Below are positions 36,519-45,562 of a DNA stretch of 56,079 nucleotides, one piece after another. Numbering within the stretch: the stretch's first letter is position 1; every line of letters begins with the position of its first letter. The notes beneath the pieces are model-generated. The model saw nothing but the letters and a program-made list of their open reading frames with translations, was not told the DNA's origin and did not search any database. Source of the stretch: Clostridioides difficile. Lineage in GTDB: Bacteria; Bacillota; Clostridia; Peptostreptococcales; Peptostreptococcaceae. Location of the stretch: NCBI RefSeq assembly GCF_001299635.1, contig NZ_JRHN01000045.1, positions 1-56,079 of the forward strand. Reading direction: 5' to 3'. Made by a program: the position numbers and the translations under genes.

Positions 36519-37124
36519 TTAATTCTCCCTCACACATATTTTACTTAAATTCTTAGCTTTTAATTTCCCTAATACCAACATTATAAAAATCCAAAACATA
36601 GCAAATGCGCTATATATGAAATAATCTACAAATACATTCAATAAAAAGCTTAAAACTGTCATTAATAATATTATTGTAGATACAAATACAGCAACTTTTT
36701 TGTAAGTTAACTTTTCTCTATCACTTATAGGATTACTTCTATGTTCTATTGGACAGAGAATACAAATCCCAACCCAACTAATGCTTGCAGTAACCATAAT
36801 GATATTTTTAAATAAGTATAAATTTAGATTTTCTATAATTAATATTGTAGACAAAATTATAAAAACAAAAGTCAATAGGCACCTAAAATAATTGTCTGCA
36901 TGATACCCACCTGAAAATTGTCTTATTGGACAGTAACACATTAAAAAAAACAATATATATGTAAATTTGCCAAATAAAAAACCTATGAGCAGCATGGTCG
37001 TTACATTAACTATAAAAGCTATCAATATTTCAAATCCATAAGAATAAACTTTTGATTCATTATTATCTATCATATTATTACAAATTAAAACAGATGTCAT
37101 TTTATCAGCAGATTTCTTAAACAT
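36519..37124 (-). CDS. agrB: AgrB, autoinducing peptide processing protease
   Basis: 201 residues from the ATG at 37124, chosen because it follows GGAGGTAAAA; a frame starting at 37136 has no ribosome site. A membrane peptidase with about five helices; the catalytic His and Cys of the AgrB family are seen in CPIRQFSGGYHADNYFRC (His in GGYHA) and in GICILCPIEHRSNPIS (Cys in LCPIEH). It cleaves AgrD and forms the thiolactone. Upstream of the gene I see AT-rich sequence and a GGTC/GACC palindrome, but no clear promoter. Confidence 0.93.
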   Translation of the reverse strand: MFKKSADKMTSVLICNNMIDNNESKVYSYGFEILIAFIVNVTTMLLIGFLFGKFTYILFFLMCYCPIRQFSGGYHADNYFRCLLTFVFIILSTILIIENLNLYLFKNIIMVTASISWVGICILCPIEHRSNPISDREKLTYKKVAVFVSTIILLMTVLSFLLNVFVDYFIYSAFAMFWIFIMLVLGKLKAKNLSKICVREN

Positions 37125-37313
37125 TTTTACCTCCAAAAAAATTTTACATACATAGAATACCTTCTTTTTTGAGAAAATTCAATATACTTTACAAAACTAG
37201 TTGCTAAAATTGTAAAACTGGTCAAAAAAAGACCTATATAAATCTTTAGATATTCTTTATATAACAAAATAATTATAATAAAATACTTTTACTATTTTTT
37301 ATATACATAAAAA

Positions 37314-37341
37314 CACCTAACGTATTACTATAAGCTAGGTG
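37314..37341 (-). terminator. Terminator of the DUF4116 repeat gene
   Basis: CACCTA (37314-37319) and TAGGTG (37336-37341) form a stem followed on the minus strand by TTTTTAT. It isolates the agr operon from the gene upstream. Confidence 0.7.
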
Positions 37342-37367
37342 CCTTTACATATATTTTTCTATATATT

Positions 37368-38798
37368 TCAACTTTGTTTTTGTTTTACATATTGTAGTGC
37401 TTTTCTATTCTGTTTTACTGCTTCCAAGCAAATTTTTTCTGTTTGATTATCAACAAATTCCAAAGCTCTATAGTTTTGTCTTACTGCTTCTAAACATACT
37501 TCTTCTGTTTGTTTATTTACATATTTCAACATTCTGTAATCTTGCTTCACTGCTTTTAAACAAACTTCTTCTGTCTGCTCTTTCACATATTTAAGAGCTT
37601 CATAACTTTGATTTACTGCTTCTAAGCAAACTTTTTCTGTTTGTTTCTTTACATACTGTAAAGCATTATAATTTTCTCTTACTGCCTCTATACACATTAA
37701 TTCTGTCTGATTTTCTATATATTTAAGAGCCTTTCCATTTTGTTTTACTGCTTCCACAAAAACTCTTTCTGTTGGAACTTTTACATAGCTTAATATTTCT
37801 TTTATTTGAAGTTCTTCAAATGAATCTTTTATTGCCTCTATACATATATATTCTGTCTGTTTTTTTACATATTGCAGGACTTTCCCATTTTGTCTAACTG
37901 CTTCTATACATATATCTTCTGTCTGTTCTTTTACATATTGTAGTGCTCTTCCATCATTTCTAACTGCTTCCATACATATATCTTCTGTCTGTTTTTTTAC
38001 ATATTGTAGTGCCATATAACTTCTTCTAACTGCTTCTATACATATTTTTTCTGTCTGTTCATTTACATAATACAATGCAAAATCATTCTGTTTTACTGCT
38101 TCTATACATATTTCTTCGGTTTGTTCTTCCACACAAGGTAGAGCACTATAGTTTTCTTTTACTGCTTCTAAACATATAGTTGAAGTTTGTTCTTTAACAT
38201 AAGCTAAAGATTTTCCATCTTTTTTTACTGCTTCCAAACATATAGTTGGAGTTTGCTCTTTTATGTCTTTAAGTATTTCTGCAACATCATTTTTTGATGC
38301 CATTTCTATAAATGCTAGACATACATCTTCAGTCTGCTCTTCTACAAATTTAAAAACTTCCATAACATCATGAGTAGATGCATGTTTTATAGCCTCAATT
38401 AGTACATTATCAGTCTTATCATTTATGTAATATAAAGCTCTGTAGTTCTGTTTAACGGCTTCTATACAAATATCCTCAGACTGATTTGTTATATACTTAA
38501 GAGCTTTGTATGTCTGTTTAACGGCTTCCATACATACCTTATAAGTCTTATTTTTTACAAACTCAATTATAGTCCCATCCTGTTTTACTGCTAGTAAACA
38601 CATTTCTTCTGTCTGATTTTCTATGTCTTTTAATTCTCTGTAATCATATTTTACTCTGCTTAAGTCATTTAAATGTACTTTATTGTCTTGCTTTAAACTC
38701 TCCTCATTATCCTCTATATCATCCTCAAATTCTTCATCATCTAAATAGTCATCTTTTTCTGGTAAAAATATAGATTTAATTTTATTTTTTATATCCAT
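37368..38798 (-). CDS. DUF4116-type 22-residue repeat protein
   Basis: 476 residues. A very acidic N-terminal part (residues 1-60, with DDYLDDEEFEDDIEDNEES) is followed by 18 tandem repeats, mostly 22 residues long, of the form xQTExICxEAVxQNxxALxYV. Repeats 4, 5 and 12 carry 5-6 extra residues. No signal peptide or membrane segment is visible, so it is probably cytoplasmic, with a solenoid of helix pairs serving as a binding surface. The function is unknown. Its own terminator follows, and it has a separate promoter region in the gap 38799-39142. Confidence 0.8.
   Translation of the reverse strand: MDIKNKIKSIFLPEKDDYLDDEEFEDDIEDNEESLKQDNKVHLNDLSRVKYDYRELKDIENQTEEMCLLAVKQDGTIIEFVKNKTYKVCMEAVKQTYKALKYITNQSEDICIEAVKQNYRALYYINDKTDNVLIEAIKHASTHDVMEVFKFVEEQTEDVCLAFIEMASKNDVAEILKDIKEQTPTICLEAVKKDGKSLAYVKEQTSTICLEAVKENYSALPCVEEQTEEICIEAVKQNDFALYYVNEQTEKICIEAVRRSYMALQYVKKQTEDICMEAVRNDGRALQYVKEQTEDICIEAVRQNGKVLQYVKKQTEYICIEAIKDSFEELQIKEILSYVKVPTERVFVEAVKQNGKALKYIENQTELMCIEAVRENYNALQYVKKQTEKVCLEAVNQSYEALKYVKEQTEEVCLKAVKQDYRMLKYVNKQTEEVCLEAVRQNYRALEFVDNQTEKICLEAVKQNRKALQYVKQKQS
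37371..38618 (-). repeat. 18 tandem coding repeats of about 66 bases
   Basis: Each unit encodes 22 residues starting near Gln-Thr-Glu and containing Ile/Val-Cys-x-Glu-Ala-Val. Neighbouring units share long identical DNA words such as TTTTACATATTG on the plus strand. Such identity allows copy-number change by slippage or recombination. Confidence 0.85.
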
Positions 38799-39142
38799 AA
38801 AATTAACCTCCTTTAATACGATTTTATCATTAAAGTAAATCGTTTTTAAGTATTTATTTAATTAATTTTATATTAAGTTCCTTTAAAAGTCTATTCATTG
38901 TCGACAGATTATATTTTACATTAATAAATTTATTTTACATATGTGGGGTAATAAAGTTAATAGTGGACATTTTCCATCCCATTAGTATACACTATTTATA
39001 TTTATCACTCATTTATAGTGATTTTTTTCAATTTTTTTATCATTTACTATATCATAATTATCCAATTTATGATATTATTTAAATATAATATAAGTTTTAT
39101 AAAGTATATTAAATATATTATAAAGATGGAGGTCGAGTAATT
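38799..39142. other. Divergent intergenic region with a short hairpin
   Basis: 344 bases. ATCACT (39004-39009) and AGTGAT (39017-39022) form a small hairpin followed by T7 on the plus strand, which looks like a terminator although no gene precedes it; a short RNA or tiny peptide is conceivable. Promoters for the two divergent genes must lie here too. Confidence 0.4.
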
Positions 39143-39808
39143 TTGAAAGGAAACATAGTACAATTTAATTTTGCAGATATAGAGGAAGAAGTATATTCGT
39201 TAGATTATGCCATAGCATGGAATACAGACGAGGAAAACGTAAGCATAATCCCATTTACAAATAAATTCTGTAAAGAATCTATAGAATCTTTTTGTCTAGG
39301 TAAGATTGACAACTTTGTTGAAATATTAAATGAAGGATTTGTTGAAAATCATCATTATGTGCATTTAGATAAAATAATCAATGTCCCTAAGAAAAAGGTT
39401 AATTTAGTTTATCAACAAGACACACATGGTTATCTTTTAAGAGATGATAATAATGACCTTATTCCTGCAAAAATAACTTCAGAACAATCTAAATCCATAT
39501 CAAATAAGATGGAGTTATTCTGTGCTGGTGAAGAAAAATGTTTAATCAATATATTACTAAAGGCTGACCCATCATATATTCTAGATGTAGATAGTATAAA
39601 GGATAAGAACATTTTAAACTTAGGTTATGAGTCTATTGATAGATACAAGGAATACAATTTTGATGATGATAAAATCTTAATATTTTTTATAAATAAAAAG
39701 CGTTACTCAGTAATTATGAAAAAAACAAATAATTCTAATAATGATTTAACTGCTAGAAATAATGCTATTAAAGAATTATTTACTACTAATGCAGCAAGTC
39801 TTAACTAG
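39143..39808 (+). CDS. Unknown cytoplasmic protein
   Basis: 221 residues, TTG start behind GGAGG (GATGGAGGTCGAGTAA). No signal peptide, membrane segment or family that I recognise. The N-terminus (GNIVQFNF, then YAIAWNTDEENVSIIPFTNK) has the strand pattern of PemK/MazF-like barrels, but this is weak. The C-terminal third is rich in Asp, Asn and Lys. Single gene with its own terminator. Confidence 0.6.
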   Translation: MKGNIVQFNFADIEEEVYSLDYAIAWNTDEENVSIIPFTNKFCKESIESFCLGKIDNFVEILNEGFVENHHYVHLDKIINVPKKKVNLVYQQDTHGYLLRDDNNDLIPAKITSEQSKSISNKMELFCAGEEKCLINILLKADPSYILDVDSIKDKNILNLGYESIDRYKEYNFDDDKILIFFINKKRYSVIMKKTNNSNNDLTARNNAIKELFTTNAASLN

Positions 39809-39856
39809 AATTACAAGTTTAGCTCATATTACCAATTAAATTAATAATAATATACA

Positions 39857-39886
39857 AAATGGGAGTAGATAATTCTACTCCCATTT
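39857..39886 (+). terminator. Terminator of the unknown 221-residue gene
   Basis: A perfect 13-base stem (AAATGGGAGTAGA with TCTACTCCCATTT) and 4-base loop lie 48 bases after the stop. Confidence 0.88.
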
Positions 39887-40233
39887 ATTTATAATAAACA
39901 AATAAATCCATAAACCCATTGAGTGATTATAATTTTTAGATTGTGTTATCTTGCATTTTTAAATTTAAGGTAACTTTCTATTCTAAACTTTAATCTCTAT
40001 ATCAATATCATCAACTGTAACCACTTACAATTAAATCTTTAATAATCAAACTTTAGACTATCTATATTAAAACTCAAATTAGATTCAGGATTTATTTGGA
40101 TATCACATTTATTTTATTAACTTTTATTTAATTATCCTTTATTTATAAACTTAGTCTTCCCTTAATTCTATTATTAAATACTTTTAATTATTTTTCAATA
40201 CAATATTAATTTTTAACAATATTTATTTTAGAT
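39887..40233. other. Noncoding gap, possibly with a gene remnant
   Basis: About 350 bases without an intact gene. On the minus strand around 40125-40055 an open stretch reads like a protein end (INPESNLSFNIDSLKFDY then stop) but has no start codon. It may be the trace of a decayed gene. Otherwise nothing is seen. Confidence 0.3.
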
Positions 40234-41499
40234 TTATTTTGTAAAGCCAGACACTTTCCACACTCCCTTTTCATTTACAATATCAATATTAATATCTGAG
40301 AAAGTTCCTCTTCCAGTGTCACTCATTATATCATTACCCCCAAATATAACATTATAACATCTCTTATCATTTTCTTTTAAATCAATCTCTTCCATATATA
40401 CAATTTTATCATTATTAATATAATCTGGTAAATTCATCCCAAACTTAGTATCATTAAAAAGCTTATGATTATCCAAATTAATGAAGAGAGTACTTATCTT
40501 ATTCTCTACATCCATAGTAGTTAATAAAACCTTTGTATTATTTTCTTTTATAGCCTTTATATACATTTTTATTAAATCCTCATTACTTAACTTTGATACC
40601 TCTATATATAAAGAATTTGACTTATCTATACAATTATCATCTACCCATGTATTTAAGTCTTCTTTTGTCACTTCCTTAAAACTATGTCTTTTTAAGCTAA
40701 TAGCATTCCCTTCATGCCTTCCAGAATCAATATACGCACCTACAATTTTTCCTTCATACCTTATTATTATACCTCTAGTACTTAATAGAGTATCTTCAAG
40801 TTCATCTGATAACGGTTCATTTAAATTGTATATCTCAGCAGTAATCTCTTTTGATTTTAAGTTTGAAAAATCTAACCCTATATCTTTAGATAGCTCTATA
40901 TTATATGCCCAGTATATCCTCTCTACTGTATCTTCTGATGAATACTTAAAATTATTTGGAATTGTTTTTTGTTGAGATGATATTAGAAAACTTGGCGTCC
41001 AGTTATACTTTTTAAAAAGTTCATTTACATCATTAGGTACTTTTGAATATTGAGGTCTAAATTCTTCAAGTGATGATATTAACCTAAAAAAATCATGTGG
41101 TACATTAAATTTTTCATTATCATATTCAATCTTTCCAATATTATGTATACTATCATATGAGTAATTTATAATTTTTTGTTCTCCATCACCATTATAAAAA
41201 TTTATACTCTGACTTTTTAATATAATCTCATTCCTATCTTCCCCATCATAATACTCTACATTATTTAAATAGTTTAATATTTCATTTATTAAATGTTTAT
41301 CTGAAATTAAAATTGGCTTATGCTCTTTTTCTTGGCTAATATTATTGTAAATCTCTATTTTTTTTGTATCTTTTAAATCTAAATATACTTTTTTATCATG
41401 TTTGTTACTTATTAGGTTGTTTTGTGTATTTAAATATAATATTATAGAACTCAAAATAAGTATAGCTATGATGAATACCTTTGTGTTTTTACTTTTCAA
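40234..41499 (-). CDS. Membrane-anchored protein of unknown function (DUF4829-like C-terminus)
   Basis: 421 residues from a TTG at 41499 that lies 8 bases after GGAGG; the ATG at 41514 overlaps that ribosome site. One N-terminal membrane helix (about 5-22) leaves a long extracellular domain. The last 100 or so residues (SNEDLIKMYIKAIKENN... to KGVWKVSGF) resemble the DUF4829/NTF2-like stress-domain pattern. The function is unknown. It is transcribed alone, downstream of a terminator-bounded ptsI. Confidence 0.6.
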   Translation of the reverse strand: MKSKNTKVFIIAILILSSIILYLNTQNNLISNKHDKKVYLDLKDTKKIEIYNNISQEKEHKPILISDKHLINEILNYLNNVEYYDGEDRNEIILKSQSINFYNGDGEQKIINYSYDSIHNIGKIEYDNEKFNVPHDFFRLISSLEEFRPQYSKVPNDVNELFKKYNWTPSFLISSQQKTIPNNFKYSSEDTVERIYWAYNIELSKDIGLDFSNLKSKEITAEIYNLNEPLSDELEDTLLSTRGIIIRYEGKIVGAYIDSGRHEGNAISLKRHSFKEVTKEDLNTWVDDNCIDKSNSLYIEVSKLSNEDLIKMYIKAIKENNTKVLLTTMDVENKISTLFINLDNHKLFNDTKFGMNLPDYINNDKIVYMEEIDLKENDKRCYNVIFGGNDIMSDTGRGTFSDINIDIVNEKGVWKVSGFTK

Positions 41500-41589
41500 A
41501 TTGTATACCTCCATTAAATATTTATTAGATGCAGACTATATTATTAATACCAAACCATAAATATTATAATATCTTAAATTATACAATAA

Positions 41590-41624
41590 AAAAGCCATAG
41601 TATATAGGATAAACTATGGCTTTT
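41590..41624 (-). terminator. Terminator of ptsI
   Basis: A perfect 12-base stem (41590-41601 with 41613-41624; AAAAGCCATAGT) followed by an A/T tract lies 74 bases after the ptsI stop. Confidence 0.85.
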
Positions 41625-41697
41625 ACTTATTCATTAAATAATTTTTTACTATCTATAATCTACATAAATAAGTATTTATATAGATATAATTTAATAA

Positions 41698-43410
41698 TTA
41701 CATATTAAAACTAGTTTCAATATATTTCTTTATTTCTTCAGCAGTACCCATATTAAGTACCTCATCAGCTAATTTTTTCATATCGGCTTCTTTAACCGAA
41801 GTTATTAATTTTCTAGCAGGAAGTATTGATATTGGAGACATAGAGAACTCATCTAATCCCATACCTAAAAGTATTGGTATCATTTTTTGGTCTCCAGCAG
41901 ATTCTCCACACATACCTGCCCATTTACCTTCTTTATGTGCATTGTCTATAACAGTCTTTATAAGTCTTAAAACAGCTGGATTAAATTGATTATAAAGATA
42001 GCTTATTTTTTGATTCATTCTATCAACTGCACAAGTATATTGAATTAAGTCATTAGTTCCTATAGAGAAGAAGTCTACATGTTTAGCTAGTACATCAGAT
42101 ATTACAGCAGCAGATGGCACTTCTATCATCATACCAATTTCTACATCTTTAGCATAAGTTATACCTTCAGAATCAAGTTCTGCTAAAACTTCTTTTACAA
42201 CTTCTTTAGCTTGTAATAATTCTTCTAAAGAGGAAATCATAGGGAACATGATTCTTAGTTTTCCATGAACACTTGCTCTGTATAAAGCTCTTAATTGAGT
42301 CTTAAATATATCTTTTCTGTCTAAGCAAAGTCTTATTGCTCTATAACCTAAGAATGGATTCATTTCAGGTTCCATGCTTAAATAACTTAATTCTTTATCT
42401 CCACCTATATCCAATGTTCTTATAACTATAGGTTTTCCATCCATTCCTTCTAGTACAGCTTTGTAAGCTTCATATTGTATTTCTTCAGTTGGGAAAGAAT
42501 CTCTATCCATGTATAAGAATTCTGTTCTATAAAGACCAACACCTTCAGCATCATTCTTTATTAGACCTTCTATATCATTAGGAGTTCCTATATTACCAGC
42601 TAATTCTACATGCTTTCCATCTAAAGTCACAGATGCTTTTCCTTTTAATAACTGTAATGCTTTTCTCTCTTCTTCATATTTAGCTTTTAACTCAGTATAT
42701 TTATTTATAGTATCTTCATCTGGATTAACGATTACTTCACCAGTATCTCCATTGAAGACTACAAAATCTCCATCCTTAACATTTGAAGTTATATCACTTA
42801 ATCCAACGATTGCAGCTATTTCTAAAGTTCTAGACATGATAGCTGTATGAGAAGTTCTTCCACCTATATCAGTTAAAAATCCTAAAACCATTTTTTTATT
42901 CATAGTTGCTGTATCTGATGGAGTTAAATCATGTGCTATTAATACTACTTCTTCACTTAAAGCAGATAAATCAACAACTTTAATTCCTAATATATGTCTA
43001 AGTATTCTATTTGTAACATCTTTTATATCTGCTGCTCTTTCTTTCATATATTCATTGTCCATAGACTCAAACATACTAACAAACATCTCTTTTATTTCAT
43101 TTAAAGCATACTCTGCGTTTACATTTTCAGTTTTAATCTTGTCTATTGCAGAACCAATTAATTCTGGGTCTTCTAAAACTAATAAATGTGCTTCAAATAT
43201 TTCTGCCTCTTCTGCTCCTAATTCTTCAGAAGCCTTTTCCTTAACCTTTATTAATTCTTCTTTAGAAACTGCAACTGCATTTTCTAATTTAGCAATTTCC
43301 GCTTCAACATTATCTATAGATTTTTTTTCAATTACTAATTCACTATGCTCAACTACTAACGCTTTCCCTAAAGCAACACCTGGAGAAGCACCTATTCCTT
43401 TGTAAGCCAT
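41698..43410 (-). CDS. ptsI: Phosphoenolpyruvate-protein phosphotransferase (Enzyme I)
   Basis: 570 residues, full length. It passes phosphate from PEP to HPr. The phospho-accepting His188 is in GGRTSHTAIMSR; the PEP-binding domain contains GVGLYRTEFLYMDR, GYRAIRLCLDR and the active-site Cys in AGMCGESAGD. AGGAGG precedes the ATG. It is 257 bases downstream of ptsH with a hairpin between them, so it may have its own promoter as well as read-through. Confidence 0.96.
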   Translation of the reverse strand: MAYKGIGASPGVALGKALVVEHSELVIEKKSIDNVEAEIAKLENAVAVSKEELIKVKEKASEELGAEEAEIFEAHLLVLEDPELIGSAIDKIKTENVNAEYALNEIKEMFVSMFESMDNEYMKERAADIKDVTNRILRHILGIKVVDLSALSEEVVLIAHDLTPSDTATMNKKMVLGFLTDIGGRTSHTAIMSRTLEIAAIVGLSDITSNVKDGDFVVFNGDTGEVIVNPDEDTINKYTELKAKYEEERKALQLLKGKASVTLDGKHVELAGNIGTPNDIEGLIKNDAEGVGLYRTEFLYMDRDSFPTEEIQYEAYKAVLEGMDGKPIVIRTLDIGGDKELSYLSMEPEMNPFLGYRAIRLCLDRKDIFKTQLRALYRASVHGKLRIMFPMISSLEELLQAKEVVKEVLAELDSEGITYAKDVEIGMMIEVPSAAVISDVLAKHVDFFSIGTNDLIQYTCAVDRMNQKISYLYNQFNPAVLRLIKTVIDNAHKEGKWAGMCGESAGDQKMIPILLGMGLDEFSMSPISILPARKLITSVKEADMKKLADEVLNMGTAEEIKKYIETSFNM

Positions 43411-43547
43411 AACCCTACCTCCTAAAAAATATCTTCTGTATTTTCATACTAAATTTATGATTAAAAATATCTTATTTCATATTCTAAAATATTTGTATTT
43501 TCATACCCAGTTAACAATAGTCTTAATCTTCTGATTAAATAAACATG

Positions 43548-43615
43548 AAAGTAACAAAGAAATTAAATATCTACAAATGTCAATCTGTATATGTTTAATG
43601 CTTCTCTGTTACTTT
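43548..43615 (-). terminator. Hairpin between ptsH and ptsI
   Basis: A 14-base inverted repeat with one mismatch (43548-43561 with 43602-43615; AAAGTAACA core) and a 40-base loop lies just after ptsH. It may be a partial terminator that lowers ptsI relative to ptsH. Confidence 0.5.
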
Positions 43616-43667
43616 TACTTTAAGTAATGATTAGATTATAAATATCAAACTTAAAAAATTATTATAT

Positions 43668-43928
43668 CTACTCTCCAAATCCACTTTCAACTAATTCAAC
43701 CATTGCAGCTAAAGCTACTTCTTCATCGTCTCCATTTACAACTAACTTTAATTCTTCTCCTTGAGCTAAACCTAAACTCATTATTCCCATTATTGATTTT
43801 GCATTTACAGTCTTGTCTTTTGCTACAACCTCTACTGTTGATTTGAACTCAGCAGCCTTCTTAACAAACATTCCTGCTGGTCTAGCATGTAATCCACTTG
43901 CATTTTTGATACTAACTACTTTTTCCAT
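43668..43928 (-). CDS. ptsH: Phosphocarrier protein HPr
   Basis: 86 residues. His14 in SGLHARPAG takes phosphate from Enzyme I, and Ser45 in AKSIMGIMSLGL is the HPr-kinase site used in Firmicute carbon catabolite control. AGGAGG lies before the ATG. The promoter region upstream is unusual in carrying four CAAAAA words. Confidence 0.97.
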   Translation of the reverse strand: MEKVVSIKNASGLHARPAGMFVKKAAEFKSTVEVVAKDKTVNAKSIMGIMSLGLAQGEELKLVVNGDDEEVALAAMVELVESGFGE

Positions 43929-44013
43929 TTTTTAAATCCTCCTATAGACTTTACATTTTATATTTTTTAAAATTGTTTTCCTATTTTTTACTTTAATGGT
44001 ACTTAGTGGTACT

Positions 44014-44111
44014 TTTTTGTCCTATGGTCATTTTTTGTTCCCACTAGTGCTACAAAAATATTATACTACTAATATACACTTTTTTCGAGTATAATTACAA
44101 ATTTTTTTTTG
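44014..44111. promoter_or_regulatory. ptsH upstream region with four CAAAAA words
   Basis: The region contains a TATAAT -10 for ptsH on the minus strand (44060-44065) and CAAAAA at 44014-44019, 44032-44037 and 44106-44111 (minus) and 44053-44058 (plus). CAAAAA is the recognition word reported for CamA, encoded about 1.5 kb away. A doubled GTACC word (44004-44013 area) is also present. Confidence 0.45.
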
Positions 44112-44119
44112 TTTTTTAT

Positions 44120-45331
44120 TTAACTTTGATTTTTTAAGTCTTTTATAATACAATTTGTCAATAATTTTGTATTTTTGTTCTTTTTAATACTAATTTTAGG
44201 TCTAATTTCAAAATTAGAAGCTAAATTTTTATTAGAATCAATATTTGTATTTACAACATCTATAACTTTGTTAAAATCATATAATTTTATTCTATTTATG
44301 CTATTTTCTTCAAGTTTTTTTTCATATATACAGTAAAATAAATCTTTGTATGAAAAATTTTTGGGTAAGCCAAGTACTTCACCAAGTTTTGGTATTACAC
44401 TTTCCATAATAGTTCTTAAAGAAACATCTCTCTTTATATTTAATAAATTACAAATAAATTGCACAGTTTCATTACTCATACTTCTAAACTTATCAAAACA
44501 ATATTCTTCATTGTATTTATATTCTACATCAAAATAATATTTAATCCCATTACATCTTTCATACGCTTTCATAGTATCTAAGTAACCCAATCGAATATTT
44601 TTTTCTACATTGTCTCTGTCTTTATTTAGAGAACCTCCCAAATACTCTGATGGTATTATAGTTTTTATATTTATATTCTGATGTTTATTTAAATTCATTT
44701 TTCCAAGAAAATCATCAATCAGCCTAATTACAACAACATCTTCATACCCTTTGTCTTCTAAAAGTCCTATTGGCATATTGTCACAAAACATTCCATCAAG
44801 ATATAATTTATCATCCATCATATTTGATTGAAAAATAGGCAAGCTAGAACTAGCAATTAAATAATCAATCAATCTCCCTTGTGGCATATCTTCTATATAC
44901 ATTGGATGTGGATTAATCTTTTTATCCCACCACACTGTAACAAGTCCAAAGTCTTTTTTTGATTTTCGTATTATATCTTCATTTAATGTAGTTTCCATTA
45001 GTTGTCTCATAGGGCTTATATCTATGCCTTCATTTTTTCTAGCCTTATTTATAAGTTCAATAAGTGCATTGATATTTTTAGTAGTGAAATCTACATTTTT
45101 AAATTTCTCATAAGTATCTTTATCCATATTCATAAAGTGAGTATAATCGTAGTTTAACCAAATATCTTCCATTACTTCAATATCATTTTGAATTATATAT
45201 GCTCCATTTAAAGCACCAATTGATGTCCCAGTTACTCCTTGGAACTCTATTCCAAGCTCTCTTAAAGCCTTATATGCCCCTATTTGATAGGCACCTTTTG
45301 TTCCTCCACCTTCTAAAACTAATCCTTTCAT
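44120..45331 (-). CDS. Patatin-like phospholipase
   Basis: 403 residues. The N-terminal patatin domain (about 1-200) has the oxyanion motif LEGGGTKGAYQ, the nucleophile Ser in GTSIGA, and the catalytic Asp in LYLDGMFCDN. It should hydrolyse lipid acyl esters. There is no signal peptide. The C-terminal half is less conserved and ends in a basic tail. It is transcribed alone between ptsH and camA; this neighbourhood is conserved around camA in C. difficile as I recall it. Confidence 0.86.
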   Translation of the reverse strand: MKGLVLEGGGTKGAYQIGAYKALRELGIEFQGVTGTSIGALNGAYIIQNDIEVMEDIWLNYDYTHFMNMDKDTYEKFKNVDFTTKNINALIELINKARKNEGIDISPMRQLMETTLNEDIIRKSKKDFGLVTVWWDKKINPHPMYIEDMPQGRLIDYLIASSSLPIFQSNMMDDKLYLDGMFCDNMPIGLLEDKGYEDVVVIRLIDDFLGKMNLNKHQNINIKTIIPSEYLGGSLNKDRDNVEKNIRLGYLDTMKAYERCNGIKYYFDVEYKYNEEYCFDKFRSMSNETVQFICNLLNIKRDVSLRTIMESVIPKLGEVLGLPKNFSYKDLFYCIYEKKLEENSINRIKLYDFNKVIDVVNTNIDSNKNLASNFEIRPKISIKKNKNTKLLTNCIIKDLKNQS

Positions 45332-45562
45332 ATTATCACCTACTATATTAAAAACGTTTCTGATTTCTATTTCTCAGCAAATATTAATTCAAAAAACTAT
45401 TTTTAGTTATTGGAGAAAAATAAAATTGTACAAATTTATTTTTATTTTATCAAAAAACCATTTAAAAGTATATATCTTTAATGTTTTTTATATGGTTAAC
45501 TTTTTATTCAAAATTTAGATAAATAATTAACATTCCGTGATTTTCTTTATATCTACAGATGC

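Noticed and set aside
37371-38618. Regular repeats that could suggest a CRISPR array
   Set aside because: The spacing is constant at 66 bases with no unique spacers, the repeats are imperfect, and one open frame runs through all of them. They are coding repeats.
38941-38985. Plus-strand 14-codon frame starting ATGTGGGGT
   Set aside because: There is no ribosome site and no recognisable peptide. It is too short to support as a gene.
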